This document shows, in pieces, positions 12,966 through 23,791 of a stretch of DNA of 64,000 nt. Below the pieces are notes generated by a model, which worked only from the letters and a program-made list of their open reading frames with translations, was not told where the DNA came from and searched no databases. The DNA comes from Yamagishiella unicocca. Its lineage: Eukaryota; Chlorophyta; Chlorophyceae; Chlamydomonadales; Volvocaceae. A program made the position numbers and the translations under genes. Where the stretch lies: assembly GCA_003116995.1 (NCBI GenBank), contig BDSL01000007.1, positions 1,178,001 through 1,242,000 of the forward strand, in the 5' to 3' direction. Numbering within the stretch: position 1 is the stretch's first letter; each line of letters starts with the position of its first letter.

Positions 12966-13928
12966 GGTCGACTCTCCCGCATGCAGAAGGAGGGGGCGAG
13001 TAGTGACGGGACCGCCTGTGCGCGCAATTTTATCACATTAGGAACCTTTCGAGGCCAAAATATGTTGCCGCCGCTGTGGAAATGAGAACCACGCAAACGA
13101 GGCTAAATTCCGACATCCACTAGTGCTTGGCGACTAAGCATTTAAAGGCTCTCTTACCTACGGCAGCAGCATGTACTCTTGTAGATGATCGCGAAACTGG
13201 CCTGCTCGCGCTTGCTACACATCGGCTACGTTGAAGAGCGAGCATTCTTCCCAGGTCCGGCTAAGGCTAGATCTAAATAAAAAACTTCGTCAGATCTTAC
13301 AAGTATACGGCTTGAAGCTGTAAACAACACAAAGGAAAGTGCCTCACAGTTTGCACTTTCGGTAGGACAAGATCGCTCGGCCCGACCTTTTCCGTACAGG
13401 TCCCATAAATCGGACGCTGGTGGTTCCTATAGCGTCTGGCCCTGACCCTGCGTCACACCCCTCCCCATAATCTTAGCTGTTGATCGTCATCTCATTATCC
13501 AGCCATGTTGATACTGAGTGGCACAGAGCTCGGCTGGTAGGCAATAACCCACCATGCGCGCTCAACTGAAGACACCTTGAAGAGCTCCGCTTAAACCCCA
13601 CATTAATATCGTGATCACGCTCCTCGCAAAATATGCAAACCGTCCTTTCATAATCCTTTGAAGTACAGGAACCCAGATCACATGCGTGCCTCCGGAGCGT
13701 TGGTACCATTTAGGCACACTCGAGCTTTCGGAAGAGCTTTTCCAGCTCCCAAACTCTTTATTGCAGAGAACAAATCCTAGGTTCCTAGCTATCCATCCAA
13801 ACATGCAACCACGTACGTTACGGGCAATGCCAAGCCCTCTCACGGTATGACTAGCACCTACCCCTAGTCCCACGCTCATCCGTTAGTCCCCCAAGCGAGA
13901 AGCGACCCGTCCCGACCGGCATGGCCCC
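12966..13928. other. Intergenic region between two minus-strand genes
   Basis: Lower-GC sequence between the start of the 98-residue gene and the stop of the large gene at 13929. I see only overlapping short frames with no motifs. It should contain the 3'UTR of the upstream minus-strand gene. Confidence 0.5.
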
Positions 13929-16900
13929 CTAATACGCGCCAGTACGGAGCTGGCTAACCGTCCTGCCGCAGGGATCACCCCCCTGTATGCCGTACCCCAA
14001 GGTAGAGCCGTCTGCCATTTCAACACCCATCCCCATTCCAAAGCCGTGACCCGCGGGTCCGTCCTCGGCAGTAGCCACAGCGTCCTCCTCATCACTGCTG
14101 CTGCTCCCCCGCGTACCGGGCCTCCCGTTCGGTGCCTCAGTGAATGCAGCCGCCGTGTGGGGCCCGAGGTACCTGCTCCAGGGGGGGCGGATCAGATTCG
14201 GTTTGAGGGGGTGGTGGTGAAGGGCGCTTGAGAGGGGCGTGAAACCAGTACAGGTGGTGGCCATGGGAGCCGAATAAGGGCGGCCACAGGAGCTGAGTAT
14301 AAGAGCTGAATGGGCATGGGACCGAAGCAGTGGCGCCGTCCCTCCACTTCCCCTCCTGGGAATCCTGGGTGGCGCCCGCCCTAGGAGGGTACTCCCTGCC
14401 CCCCCTGCCCCTCCCCGCCCCTCCCTGCCCCCCCCTTCCCCTCCCTGCCCCTCCCTGCCCCTCCCTGCCCCTCCCTGCCCCTCCCTGCCCCTCCCTGGAC
14501 CTCCCTGGACCTCCCTGGACCTCCCTGCTCCTCCCTGCCCCTCCCTGCCGCTCTCTGCCGCGCACACCGACCCACCTGTGCCGCACCCACGGCGGCCACA
14601 TGACGTAGAACACCGCCTGCGTGTCATCGTCCACCAGCCCCCACCGCGTTGCGTCCTTGAGCAGCTGGTAGGTCGCCACCACGTGGTTCCTCTTGGCCAG
14701 CGTGTTCATGTAGTTGCTTAGGTCTCCCTCGTGCACTGCGCGGCCCTTGTCGAAGGAGGCGACCACACTGCCGTTTCGGTCCTCAAACACCTGCGGTCCG
14801 GCAGCGGGGCCGGCAGCAGCAGCGGCAACGGTGCTCGACAGGCGGGCAAGAGCAGTGACAGGCGGGCAGGAGCAGTGGCAACGGCGAGTGATGATGCGCT
14901 TTCATCGCCGATCCACATCACCCGACACCCGACCCACATCACCCGACCCACACCACTCGACCCACACCACCCGACCCACATCACCCGACCCACATCACCC
15001 GACCCACATCACCGACCCACATCACCCGACCCACATCACCCGACCCACATCACCCGACCCACATCACCGACCCACATCACCGACCCACATCACCGACCCA
15101 CATCACCCGACCCACATCACCCGACCCACATCACCGACCCACATCACCCGACCCACATCACCTTACCACATCACCGACCCACTGCCGCCTGTTCCCGGCC
15201 CCCTCCAGCCACTACAGGTTTCCTATCATACCCTCTGGCCACTCGCATGCCCCCTCCCCGCTCCAGCCACTCGCCTGCAGGAAGCTTTCCGGCCAGTCCT
15301 CGCTGAGCTGCTTGCACAGCCGCATCATGCACTCGTCCAGGCGCCCCTTGAGCACCTTCGCAGGCTGCACACGACCCGAGGGGTAGAAGGGGCCCGCAAC
15401 CACCCTGCACCGTCGGGGCATCCCGGGAGATGCGTTAGTACACCGCTAAGCCAGGGAGATTCGCGTGTTAGCTAATCAGGGAGGGCGTGCGTATTAATCC
15501 ATCAGGGAGGGCGCCTGGAACGGTTTGCACGACACAACAGTTGGCCGGACCAGCATCAGGCATTAGCCGGCAGGAAGCCAGGACCAACAGGCACAGTCTT
15601 CTCTCCTCCCCGACCCCCCTGCCCCCGACGCATCAGCCAACACACCACCGCTGTCGTGATGCAGCCTAGACAGCTCATCCGTCACCCGTCATCTTCCACC
15701 AACCGCATCCCCAACCCCAACCCCAACCCCAAACCCCCCAAACCCCGCCCCCGCTCACTTGGACCTCCCCAGGTCCGCGTCCGCATGCATGCTGCTGGGG
15801 TAGGCGTCCGAGGGGTCGTTGGCGTACGTGAACTCGGAGAAGGCGGGGGCGCCGCGGAGGGCCACCGGGGGGGCACGGACGATGAACTCGGTGGGGGCGG
15901 TCTGCGGGGGGGGCCGTGTGGGCGTGTTGGAGGAGGGGGCGATGGTGGGGGTGGTTCCTGGCGAGACGGCCATGCAAGCGGCACAGTGTAATGCCACTCC
16001 CTGCACGGACTGTTTTGGCGGTGCCTCCCCAGTGTGCGGTACTTGCCCCAGCCGCTCCCCGCCCGCCCCCTTGCCCGGTCATAAGGCCCTACCAGCGCCA
16101 GCTTGTGCTTGAGGCGGTCGAACTTGCCAGTGAGCTTCATCCTGTCGTACTCGGACGGCAGGTACTCGTACTGCGTGAACATCTGCACGCAGCGAGAGGA
16201 TCGGAGAGTGAGTTTGGAGCGAATGGGCAGAGGAGGTAGCATACAGTACCCCAGTTTGGCATGACAGCCGAGCAATACCTTCCAGCCATTCTCACTCCTC
16301 GCAACCCCGTCCCGCCACTCACCCCACTCAGCGGGTGGATCCGCGCCACCTGCTTCTGACCGACGCTCAGCGGCATGGCGAGGGGCCCGCCCTCCAAACC
16401 GTACGACAGGCTGGCTGGTTTCGTATCAGCGGTGGCGCGCTCGCGATGCGCCGCCTGGACGAGCTCCTCGTACAGCCGGTCCCTACGAGCGGGTCGGTGG
16501 GGTTTTTATAAGCGAATCCGCGAATCGGTTGGGGGGAAGGCTTAAGGAGATTGACAGGTTTGCGCTACCGCTTGGTGGATTTGGGGAACAGTAACTGAGC
16601 TGCTGCGTGAAGCAGCCCATCGGAGCCGGCACTGCACCGATGGCGCTGCCAGTCCCGCCACCGGGCCCCTACACCCTACCTCACCCGCCTCTCCTCCTTT
16701 GTCCATTCACCGGTGTTTCCCCTCCCTCCCCCCACCACCCGCCGCACCTAAAGTCCGGGCTGAGCGCGTTGGGCAGCGAGCGAATCCCGCAGATGTTGGA
16801 GGTGGACCACACCGTGCGCACGTGCTGGCTGGCGGCCTGCGTCGTACACTCGTCCATAGGGCCCTTGGGCTGCACGTGCGTGGGGAAGAGGTGCGTGCGC

Positions 16901-19845
16901 GGCGGCCGCGGCGGCGGCCCAGTCGCGCCCGCGGGGGGGTTCGCCGAGTCGCCGGCGGGAGCCGACACCGCGGAGCGGGGACGGGAGCGCTCCCCCGCCC
17001 CCAGGCCGGGGCTGGAGGCTGAGGAGGGGAGCGGGGGCAGGGGGCTGGCGGAGCCCACAGAGGGAGGCCCCTGAGACATCGGGCGTCGGGGCTCGGAGCC
17101 GGGCCTGTACGACGGGATCGACGTTTCGCTGGCGCCGTACAAGGAACCTGGGGCGTCGGTTTGGGAGGCGCGTCTGGCCAGGCCGTCGTCCGGTACGGCG
17201 GTGGCGGCTCGGCGTGCGCTGCTGGTTTCGGAGGCTAAGGAGTTTTGGGCGGAGAGGGCCGCGCGAGGGGCGTCGGAGCTGTCGGGGCGCGACACGGCGC
17301 TCTCGCCGCCGCCGCTGGTGCGCCAGGCGAAGGTGACGCTCCCTTGCCGGGCGCTGCCGCTGGCGCTAGCGGCGACGCTGGCGCGGCGAGAGACCGCCGA
17401 CACGGCCTCGTCGCCGTCGGCGGCCTCCTCAGCATCACCAGCCCCCTCGCCCTGCGCCAACCCGGAGGCGGAGGTGAAGGAGTTCTGGGTCGAGTTTGCG
17501 CCGCGGGGGGGCTCGGAGCTGGCGGGGCGGGATGTGGCCGGACTGCCGCCCGCCGCGCTGCCGCCCGCGATGCTGCCCGTACGGCGCTGCGATGCCGTAC
17601 TCTCGGGACGAGCAGCGGCGGCGCCGGCACTAGCGCTAGCTTGCCTGGAGACGCCAGCACTAGCGCTGGCTTGTCTGGAGAGGGACGAGGCGGCAGACAG
17701 GGCGCTCCCGGCGGCGACGGCTCCTGGACGAGCAGCTCGCGAGTCGGAGCTGGATGCGGATGCGGCGCGGTCGTACTCGTCGTACGTCGGGGAGAGGTAG
17801 GAGGAGCGCCGCGTGCCGCGCGCGGTTGGCGGTTCGTCTAGCTCCTGATCGGCTGCTCCTGTAGCGGGCGGCGCGCCCAGAGGGGAGGAGGCCCGCTGAG
17901 CAGAGCCCGGCCGGGAGGTGGAGGCGGAGGTGGAGGCGGCGGCGGCGGCGGCGACAGGGGCCTCCCTGGCGCCATCACCGCTGGGCCCTTCCTCCTCCGC
18001 GCCGCCGCCAGGAGCCGAGTCCTCTTCGCCCACACTGCCACCCGACGCTGCCACTGCGGCGCTGTCGGCTGCGGCGCTGTCGGCTGCGGCGCTGTCGGCT
18101 GCGGCGCTGTCGGCTGCGGCGCTGTCGGCTGCGGCGCTGTCGGCTGCGGCGGTGGCTTCGCCACCGGGCTCGCGTTCCGCCTCAGAGCTGGCGGCGGGGA
18201 GCTCACGGTCCGCATCAGCCGTGTCGCCGCCGTCAGCCTCGTCACCCTCGCCGCTGGCAGCTGTAGCCTCGCCGCCATCCTCCTGGGCGCCATAGCCCTC
18301 GTCCGGGGCACCACCGCTGACGTCAGCAGCGCCGTCATCGGCCCCGGCGCCCTCCCGGTCCTCAGGACTCCCCGCTGCGCTGCCGCCCACCTCACCGCCC
18401 ACCTCACCGCCCTCAACGTCACCGCCCTCGTCACCGCCCTCTTCACCGCCACCGGTAACGGCCTCTTCGACAACGACGCCATCGGCAGCACTGCGGGGCC
18501 TGCGAGACGAGCTGCTCTCGGACCTCTCGGGCTGCTGCTCCGGCTCCCGCTGCGGCTCCGGAACCGGCTCCCGCTGCGGCTCCGGAACCGGCTCCCGCTG
18601 CGGCTCTGGCTCTGGCCTGGCCGTTAGCGCCACCTCGCCAGGCGGCATGTAGCGGTACACGCCCTCCTCACCGTAGCCGATGTGAAGGGACCCGTCGGGC
18701 GTGCCCACCCTGGGTGATAGAGGTGGCTGCGCTGCTGCCGCGGCTTCCTCACCACCAGCCCCGTCGCGACCAGCGGCGCTGCCCCCGGGCGCAGCCCCTG
18801 TCGCGACCGTGTCGTCCGATGCCTTGGCCGCACCACCAGTGGTTCTGCCCGCGCCGCTGACTCTTACTGCTGCTCCCGCCTCGTCACCGCCGGCGCTACT
18901 CCCTTCAGGCGCTGCCTCTGCCCCTGCTTCCGCCTCTGCCGCTGCTGCTGCTCCGTCCACATCGCCACCACCATAACCAGCAGCGGCAACCTCGTCCGCG
19001 GCCTCAGCCCCCGCATCGCCCACATAGTCGCCGGCGCCGCTGCCTTGAGCCGCTGCGTCCGCATCCGCTGAGTCAGCAGCCCCGGCGCCATCCGCGCTGG
19101 TGCCGGGGCCGCCAGCCGCAGCTCCGTCCGCACCATCCAGGGCGCCGCTGCTGTCGGCCGCTGCTCCGTCCGCCCAGCTATCCCGGCTATCGCCACCGGC
19201 CCCGGCCCCGCTGTCGTCGTCGTCGTCCGCTGCTGCTGCCGCTGCATCATCGGCGTCAGCGCCAGCCCGGTCAGCGCCGCTCCCCGGGTCCTCGGCTGCT
19301 GCATCTGCCGCTACTGCCGAGTCACCACGGGTGGGGTAGCTGCCGGCAGCTGCCTCCTCGCTGACCCCTGGTGCGTCTGTCTCCTCGCCGGCAACGTCGC
19401 CGCGGCCGCTGCTACCGTCCGGCACAGAGGCATCTGGGTCGTCACCTGCGCTGCCGCCGTTGCTCGGCGCTGCATATGTTTCGGCGCCAGCACCGTCATC
19501 GTCGAGGACGCCACCGTCGGTAACCGGCGCGGCCCCAGCAACGCCGATGGAGTCGGTGCGCGACACGACTGCGCCCCCGCCCGCCCCGTCTGCGCCGTCG
19601 TTGACAGCGGCGCCTAACGCGGCTCCTCGAGCCTCAACGTCGTCAGCAAGCTGCTGAGGGTCTCGTGCTTCTGCTTCCTCGCTGCCTTCCAAGGGCATCC
19701 TTTCCGCGGTCGCACTATAATCGGGCCCACCGGCAGCTTCAGCTCGGTCAGGTTCGTATACAGCGCTACTGTCGTTTGTTTCCTGTGCATCTCCAGGTAT
19801 ACGTCCATCTTTGCGCGCAGCGTCCTCACTGTCCTCCATGCTCAC
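13929..19845 (-). CDS. Large protein: ~1000-residue low-complexity N-terminus plus unrecognised C-terminal domain
   Basis: Seven minus-strand exons close in frame: 19845-16748, 16482-16323, 16182-16093, 15901-15765, 15404-15275, 14790-14576 and 14172-13929, 1357 residues in all. The first exon encodes MSMEDSEDAARKDG and then about 1000 residues very rich in Ala, Gly, Asp, Ser and Glu. These include a five-residue Ala-Asp-Ser repeat and an eight-residue EPQREPVP repeat. From about residue 1000 the sequence becomes ordinary and globular: THVQPKGPMDECTTQ, RTVWSTSNICGIRSLPN, FTQYEYLPSEYDRMKLTGKF, GPFYPSGRVQPAKVL and MNTLAKRNHVVATYQLLKD. The tail is Gly/Met-rich. No enzyme motif is visible, and a structural role such as in cilia is possible but unproven. 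The intron after SFLQ seems to use a GC donor (CAG/GCGAGT). Two introns hold minisatellites. Confidence 0.8.
14400..14560. repeat. 10-bp minisatellite (ctccctgccc) in intron
   Basis: About 15 near-perfect tandem copies of ctccctgccc, with some ctccctggac variants, lie in the last intron of the large minus-strand gene, beginning about 20 bases inside the donor. The strand asymmetry (C-rich on plus) is strong. Confidence 0.9.
14937..15180. repeat. 14-bp/11-bp minisatellite (cccacatcacccga) in intron
   Basis: About 18 copies of a cccacatcacccga unit, mixed with a shorter cccacatcaccga-type variant, fill the intron between 14791 and 15274 of the large minus-strand gene. Confidence 0.9.
18061..18150 (-). 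repeat. In-frame 15-bp coding repeat, six perfect copies
   Basis: Six identical copies of gctgtcggctgcggc (plus strand) encode a repeated Ala-Asp-Ser-Ala-Ala motif in the low-complexity part of the large protein. Since the unit is a multiple of three, copy-number change keeps the frame. Confidence 0.95.
18541..18608 (-). repeat. In-frame 24-bp coding repeat
   Basis: Nearly three identical 24-bp units encode EPQREPVP repeats in the large low-complexity protein. It is frame-neutral like the 15-bp repeat nearby. Confidence 0.9.
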
Positions 19846-21961
19846 CGCCGCGCGTTAAGGCAAGTATAATTCAATGCGGTTATCCTATTTTGCTGCCAGG
19901 TAAGGCCGCCAAAGCCCGTCCTGAGTTACACGGCGAGGGGACTAATGTGAGCGAGTCGACACACAGTAACACCATAGAACATTATGGATCACGCACATAG
20001 TAGCTGTTATTATGGGTATATTAATTACTGCGTAAGCGGCGTCTACTTGGTGGTTGTCGACAGTCCTCATAGAGAGGCTAGTTTGCCATGGCGATGACCT
20101 GCAAAGGCATGGAAGCGTCCAGTGCTGTACATAATGGGGTCTTGAGTCGCAATTTGTTGAACATAAACAGTCACCGGGTATCATATGATAATTCAAGCAT
20201 TGCGTCCCATGGGCCAGGCAGGGTTGCCAAACGGCAAGCGCGAGCATACCTGTAGCCAGGAAGCTGAGCAAGCAAGAAGTTACATAATCACATTTACATT
20301 ATACTTCCCTTCAGTTTCGCATCCTCGAACAGGAAAAGGCAATGACGTTCCACATCACAATGCAGTGCGAACTGAAGAGGTGCGTCAAAGATAATACAAT
20401 CTCCCATGAATATTCACCACCATACAACGATGTTGTTTTCACGGAGGGTACATGGAGGGCATACTGGGAGCACCTAGTGCATTGGGGACGGTGACACGAA
20501 ACTGTTGCGAGCTCATTCGCGGCGACGGGTAGCAAGCGACAGTGTTGGCTGCGCTATGCGCGCAAGTAAGCCGATGAGGAATGTGGACATGCTAAACTGC
20601 GAGGCATCACTTCTAGTGTCCACGTTTCGATAGTTATTCTGGGTCAGGAAAGGTGCGACAGGTGATGTCGCGGGGTGATGCCTACAGAAGTACAGATGCC
20701 GGGGCATCTGGGTCGCTCCGTAAAGACGCCTCTGGCAAAGGATAGCAGCGTAGCCGGATGCAGGCTGTGCCAGGGGATGCATCGAGCGCAGGAATACTCC
20801 AGCACAGGGACTCTCCTCATTGCGAACACCGAGTTACGGCGCGAACCAGCGCGGCTGAATTGCGGGTGTCTGTCTCTGCAGGGGCAGACTACTTGCGAAG
20901 GGACAGACTTTTTGCGAGTCAGTTATTGTTGCCTTCATCAACCCCAATCGACTTCCTCTTTTTTGCGCGCCGACCCATGGGTCCGCTAATAAGCAAGTTG
21001 GTGCCGTCTGAACCAACGCTGTTCCATTTCACCAGGCCCCCCACAGCCCCCACAAATCTTAGGTGAAGTACACACCAGAGGCAAAAATGTTCCGCCCTTC
21101 GCGACTGCAATGTATACGTTTGCGCTGGAGCCGCAACGAACAACTCCTGCGCTGGCGCCTCAGCGAACAACTGTGGTCCAAATTTGCAATGCGTGGTAGC
21201 GTTTTCATAGGTTCTTTTGCCAGCGTCCTGCTGGATGCCTGCGGCACAGTATGTGACTCAGGCGCTTTGCCGCTTTCGGGATCCATGCTGGGCCGATTTT
21301 GCTCATAGGGCCCATCAGGCAGCCTCAAGCGCCCCTAACGCATATCAACTTCAGCGGGCCTCGCACACCAATGGTACCGTAATTCTCTTTAGTCCTACAT
21401 CAAGCGCAGATCTGACTAGCGAGCTGAGACGGACTGCGGGGCTGTCCTGGCCTGGCTTTGACCAGGCTGCGTGCGGCATAGTGACAGAATGTCGGACACG
21501 CTTGGCCAGCAGCTATGCCGGGGCCGTCGCATCCGTCCTGGCCCAGCTGGGAGTTCCGTTTCCGGGCTCCTTGTGAGCACCGACGTCGTCGCTGCTGGAG
21601 CTGCCGCAAACCAGTCGCCGGTCCCGCACAAAGGTCCGAGAATTCCGCAACACTGCTTGGCGCTTTTGGCGCAAGACCCCATCTTTGCATCTACCGCGGC
21701 ACCATCAGGCCGCTTGATTCGCGAGGAACGCGCTCGCACATTTCGTTTCGCCTCTGCAACCTCAAACAGGCGCCCTTCCCTCCGACCCTATTTCCTCCTC
21801 CAGGCGCGCTGTCTCCCAGGCTAAATGACCAAGATCGCATCGGCATCAGCCCCGTGAAGGCCACAGGGAGCGCGTCAAAGCTGTCAGGCACTAGCTCGAA
21901 TCGCGCCAGATGCCGACCCTCACCGCTCAGCCGGTCGCCAATCGGCCGCCTCGTCACCCAA
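19846..21961. other. Divergent intergenic region
   Basis: The large minus-strand gene and the MGCSGS gene are transcribed away from each other across this 2.1 kb, so both promoters should lie here. GC content is lower than in the exons. Open frames, for example 21087-21305 and the in-frame upstream extension 21515-21961, have no motif and probably are 5' leader sequence. Confidence 0.5.
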
Positions 21962-23050
21962 ATGGGCTGCAGCGGCAGCGCGCCGCCTTCGATGAGCCCG
22001 CTAGCCATCGCCGTCAATCAAGGCCGCGCCATCACCCCGCGTGCCGAAAACGTCACCAGCGCTCTGCCGCGCTCCGCCGGCTGCCAGCCCGACACCGCAG
22101 TGCTCCTTCCGCCTAAGGCGTCTGAAATTGCCAGCCCTGGCGATCCGCTGGTCGATCTGCCAGACGAGGCTGATACCAGTGCTGCGACCTGCTGCTCCAT
22201 GCCGGCGAGCCCCTGTCCATCAGGCGCCCCGCTCAGCCCTCTGCACGGATCGGTCTTAATGCCTGAGGACGATACGGACAAAGTAGTAGTCAGCTGCCGC
22301 AGCTGGCTGCCGTACATCAACGTGACGCCATCCGTGGCGCGCTATGTTGACGGCCTCTCCAGCGATGACGGCGAGTGGTCACCGGAGGCCGCCAAGTCGA
22401 CGAAGAGCGGCGCAGCCGGCGGCAGCGGCGGCGGCCGCGACAGCGTGACGGCGTCGGTAGGGTACGGCATGCCACGCGAGGAACCTGGCGGCAGCGTCGC
22501 CGCCGTCGTCGCCGGAATGCCCGTATCGAGCCCCGCAGGCGCTGCAGCGCTGCCCGCATCCCTTCAGCTTCAGCGGGCGGGTCCGGCGGTCACCGAGCCG
22601 AACGGCCCCGCGGCGGGTCGTGATCGTGATGCTCGGAGCCACGACCCCATGGCGCCCCATCGGGTGGGGGCGGTGGCGACGATCGACCCGCCAGGAGACC
22701 GCAGGCGGCTTCCGCTGCCACCGTTAACCACCTCCGACGCGCCAGCTGAACCTCAGCCAGATGAAGGCGATGACGGCACCGGCGTCGACGGCTTCTTCAG
22801 CTCCGAAGCCCCCGACGCTTGGGACGACATAAGCCCCTTCAGTCAAAGGATTCAGGCATTCATCCGCCTGGCGGCAGCAGTGGAGGTGCAGCAGCGACCT
22901 CTGTCGCCGTCATCACCGCTGCCAGACGGCTTCGCGCTGGCGGCGTTGTGGCGCGGCTCGCCACCCTCCGCCGCCAGCGGCGACGGGCTGGCCGTATCGA
23001 GCGACGTCGACGTGTACACTGATGGTGCGGCGGGAGCTGCCGCGCCGTAA
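21962..23050 (+). CDS. Acidic low-complexity protein with N-terminal acylation motif, unknown function
   Basis: A single exon of 362 codons ends in TAA. I chose the start at 21962 because it begins MGCSGSAPPSMS, the pattern for N-myristoylation of Gly2 with possible palmitoylation of Cys3; the same frame is open upstream to 21515 with another Met, so a longer form is possible. The body is rich in Ala, Pro, Ser, Gly and Asp and carries two more ordinary stretches: KVVVSCRSWLPYINVTPSVA near the middle, and an acidic segment TGVDGFFSSEAPDAWDDISP followed by RIQAFIRLAAAVEVQQ near the end. There is no signal peptide or membrane helix. A membrane-tethered regulatory or scaffold protein would fit, but no family is recognised. 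Splicing to further exons cannot be excluded. Confidence 0.55.
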   Translation: MGCSGSAPPSMSPLAIAVNQGRAITPRAENVTSALPRSAGCQPDTAVLLPPKASEIASPGDPLVDLPDEADTSAATCCSMPASPCPSGAPLSPLHGSVLMPEDDTDKVVVSCRSWLPYINVTPSVARYVDGLSSDDGEWSPEAAKSTKSGAAGGSGGGRDSVTASVGYGMPREEPGGSVAAVVAGMPVSSPAGAAALPASLQLQRAGPAVTEPNGPAAGRDRDARSHDPMAPHRVGAVATIDPPGDRRRLPLPPLTTSDAPAEPQPDEGDDGTGVDGFFSSEAPDAWDDISPFSQRIQAFIRLAAAVEVQQRPLSPSSPLPDGFALAALWRGSPPSAASGDGLAVSSDVDVYTDGAAGAAAP

Positions 23051-23791
23051 CCGGAGCTAGCCTCATCCGTTATCGCAGCGCGGCTGGAGCCGTAGATCAC
23101 TACACCTGCGGCCGCTACGCCTCCCTTCGTTCGCCACTGCTTGATTCGTGGGCTGGAGAGCCACCGCCGACTCTATGGCAACAGGCGTATGCGTACGCCC
23201 GGCATATGTCCCATAGGGCCCACGGGTAGGCCATGAATACGGGGAGTGGGCGGTGCGGAGGGGTTTGACAGGAATGGCACGTGGACGAAAGCCTTGGAGA
23301 CTGGGGTGAGTGGCTGCCTTAATTGGGATGGTGCGCCATTTGGGTGGAATATTTTAGCCTGGCTGGCGGCTTTGCATGCCCCGACTGGTGGCGGGATTCG
23401 CATAGCGCGTCGCACTGTCTAGGTCTTTGAAAGCTCTGCACGAGGATACTTGCACGCCGGGGGCGGATACTAGCAGCGTGCGACTGTAGTGGCCACTGGA
23501 TGCTGGGGAGGAGGACGTCTAGTACGGCATTGCCGTGGGATGTCTTCCATGCACGACGATCCTATATTTTGTATCCCTTCAGACCCGACCAACATAGCCC
23601 TCGTCCTCGCATCATACCATCTAATCACATGATCGCCGTACATTACTATGCCTTGGAATATTTTGTAGCGCTGATTACCTTGCCATGTAAATCGAACTGC
23701 AAATCACTATGTTGCTCAAAGAGTATCAATCGAAGCGGCCATAGGCTGGGTAATCAGCTCGCCTTCAGCTGAAATCCAGAGCGAAATCAAA
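23051..23791. other. Intergenic region
   Basis: 3' flank of the previous gene and 5' flank of the ITPA gene. It becomes AT-richer after 23550. No supported gene, RNA or clear promoter element is visible. Confidence 0.5.

Noticed and set aside
17201..17800. 199-codon plus-strand frame within the large minus-strand gene, and similar ones up to 19657
   Set aside because: GC-rich low-complexity coding sequence keeps all frames open; only the minus-strand reading joins in phase to the downstream exons.
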